Below are positions 33,966-46,620 of a stretch of DNA of 64,000 bases, piece after piece. The notes below the pieces were generated by a model, which ran no database searches, was not told the origin of the DNA, and saw only the letters and a list, made by a program, of their open reading frames with translations. Where the stretch lies: contig JALPQD010000406.1 of NCBI GenBank assembly GCA_023101885.1, forward strand, positions 930,001-994,000, read 5' to 3'. This stretch comes from Typhlomys cinereus. Its lineage: Eukaryota; Chordata; Mammalia; Rodentia; Platacanthomyidae. A program made the position numbers and the translations under genes. How positions within the stretch are numbered: the first letter of the stretch is position 1; every line of letters starts with the position of its first letter.

Positions 33966-36900
33966 CTAGCAGCCACCTATTAAGGGGTACATACTGTGCT
34001 TAATTTTCTGGATCTGCGATACTTCACTTAATATAATTGTTTCTAATAACATCCATTTCCTGGCAAATTCCAGTAATTCTTCATTTTTTTATAGCTGAGT
34101 TGTACTCTATTGTATAGATGTACTACAGTTTCCTTATCCAGTGGTCAACTGGTGGACATTTGGGTTGATTCCATGACTTTGCTATTGTAAACAGTGCTGC
34201 GATGAACATGATTGTGCTTCTGCTATCTAGGTGAATTTTTGCTGTAAGTGTGGTTATTCCCAAAAGTGGAATAGCAGGGTCAAATGGCATTTCAATCTTT
34301 AATTTCTTTACGAATCTCCAGACGGCTCGCCAGAGTGGTTGTATGAGCCTGTATTCCCATCAGCAATGTAGGAAAGTTCCCCTCTCTCCCATCCTCTCCA
34401 GCATTTGGTGTTCTTTGTATTGTGGATTTTTGACATCCTGACCAGGGTGAGATGATATCTCAGGGAAGTTTTGATTTGCATTTCCATGATGGCTAAGGAA
34501 GTGGAGCATTTTTTAAGATATTTGTTAGACATTTTAATTTCATCGCTGGTAAAGTTTTTTTAAGCTCCAGAGCCCATTTTTTAATTGGGCCATTAGTTTC
34601 CTTGGTGTTCAGTTTTCTAAGTTCTTTGTGCACTCTGGACAGTAGAGCTCAATCAGATATGTGGTTAGTGAAGATTTTCTCCCATTCTGTGGGTTGCCTT
34701 TAAGCTCGTGTTACAATCTCTTTATCTGAACAGAAGCTCTTTAATTTCACCAGATCTCAGCTGGTGACAGTTGGTAGCAGTGACTGTGCCATTGGATGTC
34801 TGTTTAGGAACTGTTGGCCTAGTCCAATCAGCTCGAGGGAGTTCCCTACCCTTTCAACTATGGTTTTTATAGTCTCTAGCCTTATATCAAGTTCCTTGAT
34901 CCATTTGGAATTAAATCTTCTATATGGTGACAAGTTCGAGTCCAGTTTTAATCTTCTGCATGTGGAGATCCAGTTTTGCCAGCACCATTTGTTGATACTA
35001 TTCTTTTTCCATTGGATTTTTTGGGCCCCTTTGTCAAAGATCAAATGGCTGTAGTTGTGTGGGCTTATATCTGGGTCTTCAATCCTTATCCATTGATCTG
35101 TGTGTCTATTTTGGAGCCAGTACCAGGTTGTTTTTATAACTATGGATTTGTAATACAGACTTAGATTTTGGTGATACCTCCAGCAGTGTTTTTGTTACTC
35201 AGGATTGTCTTTGCTATCCTGGGTCTTTAGTGCCTCCATATGAACTTTGAGATTGTTTGGTCAACTTCTTTGAAGAATTGTTTTGGGATTTTAATTGGTA
35301 TAGCATTGAATTTGTATATTGCCTTTGGTAGGATGGTCATTTTTACGATGTTGATTCTGCCAATCCAGGAACATGGGAGGTCTTCCACCTTCTGGTGTCT
35401 TGTGCAATTTCTTTCTTTAGGGTTTTAAAGTTTTCATTGTAAAGGTCTTTTACATCCTTGGTTAGGTTTATACCAAGGTATTTCATTTTTTTAGGGGCAT
35501 TGGAAATGGGATTGAATCTCTCAGGGCTTTTTCACTTCTTTCATTCTGGGCATATAGGAAGGCCTCTGATTTTTGTACATTTATTTTTTATCCTGCCACC
35601 ATGCTGAACTTCTGTATTAGTTCCAGGATCTTCCTGGTGGAGTTTTTGGGATCATTCAGGTATAGGATCATATCATCTGCAAATAGAGATAACTTGACTT
35701 CTTCCTTGCCAATTTGAATCCCTTTTATGTACCTTTCTTGTCTTATGGCTTCAGCTAAGACTTCAAGTACAATATTGAAAAGAAGTGGTGAGAGTGGACA
35801 GCCTTGTCTAGTTCCTGATCAAAGTGGGAATGCTTCAAGTTTTTCCCCATTGAGTATAATCCTTGCTGATGGCTTGTTGTATATAGCTTTTATTATATTG
35901 ATAAAGGTTCTTTCCATTCCAACCTTCTCTAGGGTTTTGATCATAAAGGGCTGTTGGATCTTGTCAAAAGCTTTTTCTGCATCTATCGAGAATATCATGT
36001 GGTCTTGAACGTTGGACTGGTTTATATGGTGAATTACATTTATTGATTGACTTATGTTGAACCAACCTTGTGTGCCTGGAATAAAGCCTACTTGATCCCT
36101 GTGAATGATCTTTTTGATATGTTTTTGAATCTGATTTGCTAAGACTTTGTTGAGAATCTTTGCATCTGTGTTCATCAGAGAGATTGGCCTATAGTTTTCT
36201 TTTTTAAGTGTATCTTTTTTAGGTTTTGGGATTAAGAGGATATTAGCTTCATAGAAGGAATTTGGTAGTGTTCCTTCCTTTGCTATTTGGTGGAACAGTT
36301 TAAGGAGTTTTGGTGTTATTAGCTACTTAATTGTCTGTTCGAACTCTGTGCTGAATCCATCTGATCCAGGACATTTATTAGTGGGAAGATTTGAGATTAC
36401 TTCCTCAATTTCCTCATATGTTATAGGACTATTCAAATAATTCAGAACTTCCTGATTCAATTTAAGTAAGTTGTGTTTACTTAGGAATTCATCCATCTCT
36501 TTTGTGTTGTCAAATTTTGCTGAGTATAAGTTTTTGAAATATGATGTTATAATCTCTGATTTCTTGGGCATCAGTAGTGATAACTCCATTTCATTTCTAA
36601 TTTTGTTAATTTGGGTTTTCTCTCTGTTGCTTTTTGTTAATTTAGCTAGGGGTATATCAATCTTATTGATTTTTAAAAAAAAAAAACAACAGCTTTTTGA
36701 CTGGTTGATTTTCTCTATCATTTTCCTAATCTCGATTTCAGATATTTCTCCTCATATTTTGCTGATCTCCCTTCTACTGTTTTTGGAATCAGATTGTTCT
36801 AGTGTCTCTAAAGCTTTTAGCTGCATTGTTAATTTATTTATTTCTGATGTTTCCATTTTTTTTGATGTAGGCATTAAGAGCTATGAACTTACCTCTTAGA

Positions 36901-37768
36901 ACAGCTTTCATTGTGTCCCAGAAATTTCGGTAAGTTGTATTTTCATTATCATTCACTTTCAGGAAATCTTAAATTTCCTTTTTAATTTCTTCCTGAATCC
37001 AATTCTCATTCAACATCATAGTGTTAAGTTTCCAGGAGTTAGTGTATTTTCTGTTGCTTGTTGTGTTGTGGATGTCAAGCTTTAGGCCATGGTGGTCTGA
37101 TAAGGTGCAAGCTAGAATTCCAACATTCCTGCATATGTGGAGATTCGTTTTGTGGCCCAATATGTGATCTATTTTGGAGAAAGTTCTGTGTGCTACTGAA
37201 AAAAATGTGTATTCTTTGGTGTGTGGATGAAAAGTACAATAGAGATCTGTAAGGTCCATTTCAGTAAGGGTTTGGTTAAGCTCCAAAGTGTCTCTGTTAA
37301 GTTTTTTACCTGTTGATCTATCCCATGTTGAGAGGGAGGTATTGAAATCCCCAAGAATTATCATTTTTGATTTCTCACTTCAGACATTGTAGGGTTTGCT
37401 TAATGAATGTGGGAGGGGCCATATTGGGTGCATATATGTTCAGTATTGTAAAGGCTTCCTGGTGAATTATACCTGTGACTAAAATATAGTATCCATCTGT
37501 GTCTCTCAAGATTTTCTTTGGTTTGAAGTCCACTTTGTCCGATAGCATAATGGCTACCCCTGCCTGTTTTCCGCTTCCATTCGCTTGTAGAATTGTTGAT
37601 CAGCCTTTTATTTTTAGGGCATGCCTATCTTTTATGGGTTTCCTGCAGGCAGCAGATTGATGGATTGTGATTTTTCATCCAAATTTGTAATCTGTGTCTC
37701 TTGATCGGTGAGTTAATTCCATTAACATTTAGTGTTATAATGGAGAAACTATTTTTAATTCCAGACAT
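33966..37768 (-). pseudogene. L1-2 ORF2, broken
   Basis: The frame starts at about 37768 (ATGTCTGGAATTAAAAATAG on the minus strand). Visible parts are ILGDFNTSLSTWDRSTG and [10 protein letters not shown] of the endonuclease, [12 protein letters not shown] (motif A), FADD (35672-35683) of the reverse transcriptase, and the C-terminal region ending about 33966. Several frameshifts and stops split it. The endonuclease has the usual GDFN, where L1-1 has GDYN. Confidence 0.93.
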
Positions 37769-37818
37769 TTATTATGTTTAGTAGTTTTTATAAGTATATT
37801 GCTTTGCTTTTAATGGTG

Positions 37819-38878
37819 TTATACTTGCCTTCTGTTCTCCTGGATATGCCTTTTTTTTTCTTCAAGCTTGAGTATCATTTCTAGCATTTTTTGAAGGCCT
37901 GGTTTGGTGGACATGTATCCCTTCAAGTTGTCTTTGTGCTGGAAGATTTTTCTTTCTTCCTCGATCATGACAGATAGTTTTGCAGGGTAAATCAGCCTGG
38001 GTTGACATTTTTGCCCATTCAATACTTGAAGTATGTCTCTCCAAGCTCTTTTTGCTTTTACTGTTTCGACTGAGAAGTCATTTGTTATTTTAATAGGTTT
38101 GCCTTTAAAAGTGACTTGTTTTTTCTCCCTTGAAGCTCTCAGCACCAGTTCTTTATCTTGAATGTGAAGTGTTTTGACTATTATTTGCCGTGGCGTGCTT
38201 CTAGTTTGGTCATATCTGTTTGGGGTGCGGAATGCCTCTTGTATATGGATGGACCTCTCTTTTTTTAGATGAGGAAAGTTTTCCTTGATGATCGTTTGAA
38301 AAATTTCCTCAGGGGTGGTATTTTGAGATTCTTGCTCTGGTATTCCATGGATATGCCTGTTAGGCTTCTTCAGGGTGTTCCATATTTCTTGGGTATTTCT
38401 CTCAAGTATCTTTTTGGCTTTAACAATCTCTTCCATTGAGCTGGTTCATACTCCCACTTTATCTTCAAGGTCTGAAATTCTGTATTTTGCTTCATTAGTT
38501 CTGCTGATAAGACTCTCTGGAGTTCTGGTTTGAAGATAACTTGTCTTTTAGCTCAGTTTTAAACTCTGCTTGAGTCTGTTTTAACTGTTCTATGCCAGTT
38601 TTTGTTTCTTGCACTGTTTTTCTCAACTTCTCCAAGTGTCTCTTGTGTTCCTCTTCAAAGCGATTGATTTGATTATGTAATTCCTCCTGGATTTCCTCTT
38701 TCATAGTATTGAACATGGTAATGATCATATTTTGAAAGTCGTTATTCTGTGTCAGGCTTTTATGGCCATTTTCCGTGGGTTTGTTCTGGTTGGAGTCTAA
38801 CATTATGGGATTAATTCCTTCAGTGGGAGAATTGTTTACTTGAGTGTTGTTTCTCATGGATTTGCACTTTGACTTTGG
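37819..38878 (-). pseudogene. L1-2 ORF1, broken
   Basis: Homologue of the L1-1 ORF1 chaperone. The original start codon (38876-38878) has become ATT, and the first remaining ATG is eight codons on, at 38857. A 2-bp deletion near 38518 (ctctggag versus ctctgtggag in L1-1) shifts the frame, and a TGA near 38446 replaces a Leu-region codon (gtatga versus gtacta). From 38436 to 37819 the RRM-like and C-terminal parts are open (HGIPEQE, NRYDQTRSTPRQI, YPAKLSVMIEEER). The coiled coil lies in 38857-38495. Confidence 0.92.
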
Positions 38879-39177
38879 AATTGTCGTTTTAACTCTTAAG
38901 ATCTTATTTCAATTTCTGTGCGAATTTCACTAAACTGAATTATTTGGCCTGGGGTTCTGGAGGTTGGAGGGGACGGAGCTTACCTAGGTCGAGGTCAATC
39001 CTAGCTGGACTGGGAATCCGGGGCTGTGGAGTGGGGGAAGAGAGGATGGGGCTTTGGCTGTGCGCTATTTAACCTGGGCGAGCTGGGGCGACCCAGGCAC
39101 AGGGGGTCCTCTTCCCAGGCCCTGCGAGGCTCAGGCTCCTGCTGGCTGGTGGGAGGAGCTCAGCATAACAATCTTTT

Positions 39178-41070
39178 ACAAAACTGTTTTAAAATTTAAC
39201 AATAGTCAGTTCATGACATTTTCTTCAATGCCTTGGTCTTTTGTCACACCTCTCTATATAAAGTATTCAATAAGATATAGATTTTATCATAGAAAATTTA
39301 CAGGTTTACCTTTACCTTCAAGTTAAATATTCTGAGAAGAGTAATTTTATCAAGATAAAATATGGACATATATGCAACCAATTATTTCAAATTTTTGTGG
39401 GAAATTTTCATTTTGTTCTTCAATTGTTTTCTTTGTCAAATATCTCCAAATTAAATTTGTGCATTTATCTCTAGGTTGCTTAGAATAACTGTTTAGGAAG
39501 CTTGAGATTTTTAAAAGACTATAAAAAATTGTAGTATGTCTTTTCTGACTGATTGGTAGACTCTTCCAGTAAAATCCTATGTGCCCTTACTTGTTCAATG
39601 TCCTAAGTATGTATAGGCAATGGCAATTTGTCTTTTGAGATAATGTTTTATTTCACATAAAGTACTAATTGGCTAGAATGAAATTATTGAACACTTCATG
39701 ATTATCATTTCCATATATACTATGGTCATTCAATTATTTTTACTGTATAAATGTCTCCCTTTTCATTCTTGGATAGAATGAATGACTAGAATCCATCTCA
39801 CCATGACATTGGTAGGTGTATAGACAGGTAACCATGGGACATGAATTTAGCTTGATTGTTATGGGCTCATCCATGTACACACAGCAAAACATCTTCTGTT
39901 GGTCCAGTTGTGCTCTTCAGGAGACTAATCTTTGCAGTTACTCAGGAGTTATACTAGTTTCTCATCTGTGAATTCTTGCATGTTCCTCTTTTCAAATCAC
40001 TATCTTGATTCCAAACGATTCAAGAATGTTCCTTTCCCAGCTCTTAGAAATTTCCACCAAATTCTGAAAGAGAACTTGATAGTAGTTACAAAGATTAATC
40101 AAAATTTCCCTCCAACCCAGAAAGCAATCATATCCAAGAGTTTAGAACTCCTAACTTCTCTGCTGATGTTCAAAAGAAACAGACTTTTCTTTCATTCTTG
40201 AAAATGTGTGCCAAAATCTTCTCTGTGTCTTTTTGAAGAGAACAAGAATCTTTGAGACTTTCAAATTCACAGCAATTTTTTAAAGGAATCTTTCTTGTAA
40301 AGATAACTTGTCCTGTTTGTTTTTCACTGAAATTTTCAAGACTATTGCTTCATTTCTGTCAAGAATTCAGAAGAGTTTTAGACTATTCTTTCTACAAATA
40401 TTTCCTTAAACCATTCTCCCTTTCACTTCTGGCATTCTAATTAGGCACACATAACTTATTTTAAATTTTTCAGAGTTTTTAACTGTGTTGTTTTGTGCAA
40501 TGTTTCTGAATAATTTCTTCCTCTTGTTTCATTTGCTTTTTCTACATACAGGCATCAAAACTTCAAGCTGCTCTACAGCTCTCTTTTTGTCATCCTTTGT
40601 CTTGGGATTACTAAAAGACTCCTTGAAAATAATTTTGCAGATTTTCCTTAGATAATTGACTGTGATTTTTACTGATCTTACTTAGGAGAGGATTGAGTCA
40701 TGGGATTGGAGAAGGGAGAGGCAATCTTCAGTAGATGTTAGTCTTTTAGTGTTGGGCTTCAAAACTTCACAGAAATTTGGATTAAAAAATACACGGAAAG
40801 GATTCACTTGTAAATGTTGAGTTCATTGGGAATCAACAGTGAAAAGTGTTGTAGACTATTAAGAAGTAAAGGTTAGAAAGGTTTCACTGGGGTGCCTTCA
40901 AAAGAGACTGTATGACCTCCTTGTTTTATTCCTCTTACTATTATTGCATTATGAGTGTAACCATTTGCCTTTATTTATGGTCTTGTCACCATGATTCCAA
41001 GTCAATGTAATTTTTTAATGTGTTTTTAATTCCCACATTCATGAGTCAAATCAACCTTTTTCTTTTTTCT
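39178..41070. other. Single-copy AT-rich sequence
   Basis: No transposon or gene recognised. Open frames (for example 39932-40201, plus, 89 codons) show no known domain. The right end, around 41052-41070, is the SINE target region. Confidence 0.5.
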
Positions 41071-41340
41071 TTTTTTATTCAATTGTGCATGTGTGTGCCG
41101 TGTGTGTATGTATGTGCGTGTGTCTGTAGAACTACGAGTGAATTCGGGAACCACCATGGACCGCGTCCACCTCCTCCTTGTTTACTCTGCCCTGGGATTC
41201 ACAGGCTCCGCCCTACCAGAACCAGAAAGGTAGGCCGCTCCCGCTTCTGCCTGGCCTCTATACGTGGGGGTCTAGAATCCAAACTCAGGACCTTCCACCT
41301 GCAAGGCAGAGGCTTAACCCCTGAGCCACCTCTCCAGCCC
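41071..41340 (-). mobile_element. Young B2-like SINE, long subtype
   Basis: Tail (tttttattcaattgtgcatg), TG-rich run, GC-rich body with the long-subtype word cttgtttactctgcc, head ending ccacctctccagcccc. A short T-rich target duplication (aaccttttt, 41053 on the left and 41341 on the right) is likely, but its T content makes the exact length uncertain. Confidence 0.88.
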
Positions 41341-42479
41341 CAACCTTTTTTTTTTATATGATCAATAACCTCAGACATTTTAGTGTGATCATGAAAAGCT
41401 GAATATGATAAACTTCAAAATATACACAGTTACCCAGCTGCTTCTTTTCCCACCTTGCCTGCCATCCCATCCTAATGTGTCCCTAGCTACCAATGTTTTG
41501 TTCCTTTGAGGCTTGACAACTGCTGATTTTTCTACCCCTGGTTAAAACCTATGGATAATGATGTGTATCTCCCTACCAGTTGATAAAATTCTGCATTTTT
41601 TTTTTCCTTTGGAGAGTCAGCATTTGCTACCAATAAGAATCAGAGTATGTTCCTAAACATTGCTCACTTTGTCCTCTGGTGAAGTGAAATAGATGTACCT
41701 GGTTGACACAACAGGGAATAATTACCAAAGTGTGAATGACCACAAAAGTTTATCACTGTCAAAGCCCCTCACTTGGCCACTCACATGTTTCACGATTTGT
41801 CTTTGAAATGTTCTTTATCAGTTTAGTGCTTCAACAAATTCTACTCCAAGTAGGCAGACTGACTGTGACTCTATGGGTGTGTCTTTTCTCTATAGATTTC
41901 ACAGCACTGTGTACTTTTTGATCACAAAGAAAAAAATGCCTCAAAGAAAAAATACTGACTTGAGTTTTGTAAGGACAGAATTGAAAATCCTCTTTCTATG
42001 CAATGCTTTAAAAAGTTGGATATCTCCTTGATTTTTGTCTCAAGGATAAACATGTATCACTGTCTTTTTAAAATTCTAATGTACATTCTAGAGGTACCAG
42101 TTAAAAGAGCACTTGAAGTTTTGTCATTATGGAACACACATTTTAAGAATTTTTGTTACTGAAAGGGTTTCTAAAAAGAATTCAGCAAAGCAAACTTACT
42201 CCATTAATAGGTATTATTAAAATTTACGTAGATTTAGAATATATCTACATAAAAGCAACAAAAGTAATGAATCAATTTTTAAAAAGGGATAAAGAAGCAA
42301 TACTTATTTACTGAAAGCTTTTTGTCCAAGTCCAGCATTTTTTAAAAAGAAAAATTTTAATTTATCTTGCAGGACAAAACAAATAATATTTTGACTAAAA
42401 GTAGCCATATAGTATAGAATAGGCTAAATACTTGATATGAAATTATCTGTGACTTATGTTTGCTATTTTAAATTTATTT
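41341..42479. other. Single-copy AT-rich sequence
   Basis: No feature recognised. Confidence 0.5.
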
Positions 42480-42509
42480 ATTTATTTTTCCTCTGTGTGT
42501 GTGTGTGTA

Positions 42510-42553
<44 letters not shown>

Positions 42554-42646
42554 TGTGTATGTGTGTGTGTGTATGTCTATCCGAGGGCACTGTGTGTTCC
42601 TGTGGAGGCCTAAATGTGACTTCGGAAATCATCCTGGATGGCTTCT
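42480..42646 (-). mobile_element. Old SINE, tail-side half (split by L1-3)
   Basis: (TG)n tail at 42495-42575 and body 'cgagggcactgtgtgttcc ... aatgtgacttcggaaatcat', the same old SINE type as 140 and 10270. It stops at the L1-3 insertion and continues at 44249. The last 15 bases (tcctggatggcttct, 42632-42646) are the left target duplication of L1-3. Confidence 0.8.
42495..42575 (+). repeat. (TG)n microsatellite with TA interruptions
   Basis: About 80 bp of TG units interrupted by TATC and TATG, forming the tail of the old SINE. Confidence 0.95.
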
Positions 42647-44248
42647 TCTATGTTTTTGTCTTTTTAAATAATATATTTATTTATTTCCGCTCATACAAAC
42701 TTAATATGTACACTGATCCCCTCCTCCACCTCTCCCTGGATCCCCTGACTCCCTCCCCCTTTTTCCCCTTTCTTTCTCTCCCCTCCCTACCTATCTCCCA
42801 ATGCCTCCTCCCCCTCATCCCTGGAGCATCCTTTAATGTGTATGTCAAACTTTCCTCTGGGCCCTCTTCTCTGATGAGGTGTAAGGATTCAGTGGCTTTT
42901 CCTAGAACTCTTTCTGTGTGTTCCCCATAAGCGTAGGAACACTATTGTGGCTGTTAATCCCTAGCTTCTAAGGATTATAGTGCCATTAGTCCATGCTAGA
43001 CTTTGAGGAGTCAATAATGTATTGTTCATTGTGCAATTCATGCAAAGTCCTATTATGATTGCTTTGGACCTAACTTGTGTGGAGTATCTTGCATATCATT
43101 ACTTCTCCCCATACTTGTGCTCTTACAGTCTTACTGCCCCCTCTTCCGTAAATTTTCCTGAGCTTTGTGATGGGGAGAGATTAGGCTGGCCTGGTTTCAG
43201 GTGGTTGATATAGAGTTTTTGATGTTCTGAATTATCGTTTGTTGATTTTTTTTTCAGTTTTGCTGCTCTTGCAATGCCCTTGGCTCCATTTTGATGGGTA
43301 TTGGATGTCACCACCTGGCCAGAGATAAAAACCTGTTAAAATAGAATCTTATTATAAGAGTATATTCCAAGGTAGATGGAATAAAAGTAGGAGACCATGG
43401 TGGGGGGGTCAGTCTCCCATTTGCAAAATGGTTACTTTCAATCTGCCAGATTATATGCCCTCCATTTCTGGTGAGATCATAGCCCATCAGTTGCAAATGA
43501 TCAGGAAGGAGTCTGTGAACTTAACCAGATGTCTCATTACTTACTTGCAGTCCATGATGGAGGCCTATTTTCTCTGCTGTAATATGATCCCCTCTCTCCT
43601 TGTTTCTGGTGGGGCCCTCTGTCCCAATCCTTCTTGTTTATAATCTTTGCAATTACTGTAGGTATTACAGAGATTTATCTTTGAGTGTGTCTCTAAGTGG
43701 GTTTGGTACTAGGATCCACCTATTAGAGAGTACATATAACACTTAATTTTCTGTGTCTGGGATGCTTCACTCAATATAATTGTTTCTAGTTCCATCCATT
43801 TGCCATTTCCTGGCAAATTTCATTAATTCATCATTTTTAATGGTTGAGTAGTATTTCATTGTATAAATGTACATTTTCCTTATCCACTCATCAATTGTTG
43901 GACATTTGGGTTGATTCCATGACTTTACTATTGTAAACAGTGCTGCTGTGAACATGGTCATGCTTGTGCTATCGAGGTGAATTTTTGCTGTTTGGGGGGT
44001 TATTCCCAAAAATTGAATAACAGGATCATATGGCATTTCAATCTTTAACCTCTTTAAAAATCGCCAGACGGCTTGCCAAAGTGGTTGTGTGAGTCTGCAT
44101 TCCCACTACCTCTGCATCCTTAGTCGTCAGGGAAATGCAAACCAAAACCTCCCTCAGATATCATCTCACCCTGGTCAGGATGGCAAAAATCCACAATACA
44201 AACACCAAATGTTGGAGAGGATGTGAAGAGAGGGGAACTCTTCTACAT
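42647..44248 (-). mobile_element. 5'-truncated L1 with inverted 5' end (L1-3)
   Basis: 42647-44109 is minus-strand L1: A-rich end, C-rich plus strand (G-rich sense) tract, the complete 3' UTR and the end of ORF2. 44115-44248 is the next upstream L1 piece in the opposite orientation (plus): catccttagtcgtcaggga, ggtcaggatggcaaaaatcc, ttggagaggatgtgaagaga. The two pieces meet at about 44110, and together they cover adjacent parts of L1 (compare L1-1 15062 and 15064-15185). Perfect 15-bp target duplication tcctggatggcttct (42632-42646, 44249-44263). This is the standard mark of twin priming. Confidence 0.93.
43709..44109 (-). pseudogene. L1-3 ORF2 C-terminal remnant
   Basis: The minus strand encodes the ORF2 tail: MPYDPVIQFLGITPQ at 44036, NQPKCPTIDEW, then EYYS-type words (MKYYSTIKNDELMKFARKW). 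The end of the coding part is near 43709, aligned to the L1-1 stop. The frame is broken near 43800 relative to L1-1. Only about 130 residues of the normal 1,250 or so are represented. Confidence 0.85.
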
Positions 44249-44425
44249 TCCTGGATGGCTTCTAACTCCTTTTTGCTTCAGTCTTGAGTTTCCCAGGCTC
44301 TGTCCACAAGGGCTAGAAGTGCAGGCTGCTGTCCTTTCCACTTGGAGTTTGTTAATATAGGACTAGGGATCCAAACTCAGGACCTTCTGCTTGTGAGGAA
44401 CCTCTGAGCCATCTCTCCAGCCCTG
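44249..44425 (-). mobile_element. Old SINE, head-side half (split by L1-3)
   Basis: Continues the SINE from 42480-42646: 'gagtttcccaggctctgtcc', 'agtgcaggctgctgtccttt', 'gatccaaactcaggacctt' and head complement 'gagccatctctccagccc'. The first 15 bases repeat the target site. Confidence 0.8.
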
Positions 44426-44599
44426 TTTGTTGTTTTAAGTTCCTTTCAATAATGCCCCTTTTTTTCTTTAATAAAAATGATTTCATCAATTTTTTCTAGG
44501 TCTGACTTGCTATGATAAGGAATTCAGCCCAGCCATATGGGCCATTCTTATATCTGAAAATATTGTTGTTAATTAACACATTTGTCTCACCATTCCTCA

Positions 44600-44750
44600 C
44601 TTTTTTTTGGGGTGGGGTTGCTCTGGGATTACCCAGGCTCTGTCCATCCACAGTGCCAGAAAGGGAGGCTTGACACCTGTTCTGCCTGGCCTTTTTTTTA
44701 CGTTGACGTGAATTAAGAGCCTTAGACCTTGAGACATCTCTCTAGCCCCA
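44600..44750 (-). mobile_element. Old SINE fragment, reverse orientation
   Basis: 'gctctgggattacccaggct', 'agtgccagaaagggaggctt', 'gacatctctctagcccc': head half of an older B2-like SINE with the tail side missing. Confidence 0.6.
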
Positions 44751-45188
44751 TCCCTTCCACAGGAGACCTTAACTATTTTATTCATTATCACAATCCAAAA
44801 ACTGACTAAATGTCTCATGTACTTCAACAACATACCAATAACCACTGTCTTATAAACTTTCTGGAATCTCAGAAAACATATTGTTTATATATTAGCAATG
44901 TCAGTTCTCAGGAAATAGAAAACATATGATCTGCATGAAACTTAGTAACATATAATTCTATTATCTGAAGCAGCATATCAGGTATATACAAATTCAAAAG
45001 CAAATCAGAACAACATATGCTTTGCGTAATAACATTTCTATAGCCAAGAGTCAAAAAAGAAATTGATTGCATTTTCCTTGTAATCTATATTTTATAAACA
45101 ATGAAATGGCATTATTTTCAATGGTACCTTTCAGACAAATGTATAAACAAAAGATAAGGTTTAGTATTATTGAAATTATTTTCCATGC
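44751..45188. other. Single-copy AT-rich sequence
   Basis: No feature recognised. Confidence 0.5.
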
Positions 45189-45405
45189 ATGTTTGTGGTT
45201 GTATTTTGGTGCATGTGTGTTTGTGTGTGTGTGTCTATAGGTGTGTGGACAAGAAGGCCCTGGAGTATGTGTGACTATGGAGTCCCAATGGTTACAATGG
45301 AATCTACCACCTACCATTTCTACTCTGCATTTTTACATGGATCTGGGTCAGAAAACTCAAGTTTTCTGTTTACAAAGCTTACCCCTGAGTCATCTCCCAG
45401 TTCCA
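45189..45405 (-). mobile_element. Old SINE, reverse orientation
   Basis: TG-rich tail at 45205-45245, then 'gtggacaagaaggccctgga' and the head complement 'cttacccctgagtcatctcc cagttcc' at the right. Diverged tRNA-derived SINE. Confidence 0.55.
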
Positions 45406-46007
45406 TTATCAGATTTTCTTAATTACCCACCGTTTTGTTTCAGAACAATCAGAGATGCTGAGTTGACTTTAGATGCTGGGATAGTAAAGCTTACAATAAC
45501 AGCATAAAAGAATTACAGTGCAAAAACATTTCAAAACATATGGCTTATATGGATATTTTTAGAAAATTATATTTTAAGCTGTTCAATACATAATCTTTTA
45601 AGAGACTGTATGAAAAATAAGTGAATTAGCCTTTTGTACTAATGATATCTAGACACAAATATATGAAAATAAACCTTATGACCTATATATACATATACAG
45701 CTATACTTTATCAGATAAGTTACTGATAGGTCTTAATGTATGTCCATCACAGCATTTGCACAACTCTAATTAGGACTTGATTAATATAATTAAGTATTGC
45801 TTCATAGTCTCATATGTTACATGAAAATACTAAGGCTTAATATTTAAAAAGTCACTACTTATTGCATGTACTAATTTCTTTCTAATCTGTAAAAGGCCAC
45901 AGACTAGTCACTAAAAATATGAGAAATTCAGAAAAAAATAATTAACCATGTGTTGACTATTTTAAAAGTAATGCCTGTGCAGGCTTTGATAACAAAGAAA
46001 TCCCCAG

Positions 46008-46050
<43 letters not shown>

Positions 46051-46379
46051 GTTAAAATCTTTCACCATTTCTGATTTTTCTTGTGTGTCACATAGCAGAC
46101 TAGCCCAAGATAGAATTCACAGGTTATTGATCTACCAATGGAGCCTCTTTATTCAATGACAACATGCTTAAATGAGAAATGATTAATCTTATTTTACTAG
46201 TACTATAGGGTTATGTTTTGTATAGTTCGGATAAAGCAAATTCTTAGCTAATAATTGGAAGAATAATTGTCGACGGTTTTTTGATATTTAAATTGTGCTA
46301 TAGAGGAACTCAAGAGAGACACAAATATACAGTGTAAATTTTGGGGACTAAAGTAATATGAGTGAAAGGAAATACTCTG
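45406..46379. other. Single-copy AT-rich sequence with a TG microsatellite
   Basis: A (TG)n run of about 17 units lies at 46013-46047. Nothing else recognised. Confidence 0.55.
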
Positions 46380-46620
46380 TAAGTGAGATACCTCGAAGAG
46401 AGGCAACTTTGTGTGCCACAAGAGGCCTGAATCCCCACAAGAGTAGACAAGCTAGAGTGAACACTGGGATCCATAGAAGCAGACAGGCAGGAGGGTGGGA
46501 AGGAGTGGGATGGATTGATGAAGAGAAGAGAAGGTAAGGGGAGCAGGAATGGAGGGAAGAAAGGTGAGTACTCAATATGCTAGTAAAACTAGAATAATAA
46601 TAATAATCAAAAGTCCTCAA
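46380..46620 (+). mobile_element. Possible old L1 3' end
   Basis: 'aggcctgaatccccacaag' is followed by a purine-rich run at 46465-46565 (ggcaggagggtgggaaggag, gaggggagcagg-like) and an AATAATAATAAT end at 46593-46612, the order of an old L1 3' UTR end. The minus-strand frame through it is a shadow of this composition. Confidence 0.4.

Larger units (their letters stand above)
33147..39162 (-). mobile_element. L1 retrotransposon, nearly full length (L1-2)
   Basis: Minus-strand L1 of about 6.0 kb with a perfect 15-bp target duplication gcataacaatctttt (33132-33146, 39163-39177). It has a GC-rich 5' UTR (about 38880-39162, 280 bp, longer than in L1-1), ORF1, ORF2 and a 3' UTR with a G-rich tract. 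It is closely related to L1-1 but lacks the 142-bp duplication, has no SINE inserted, and misses about 230 bp of 3' UTR at 33794/33795 with splice-like edges. Both frames are broken. Confidence 0.97.

Noticed and set aside
36471..36899. Plus-strand frame of 142 codons across L1-2
   Set aside because: It is the complement of L1-2 ORF2, a shadow frame with no meaning of its own.
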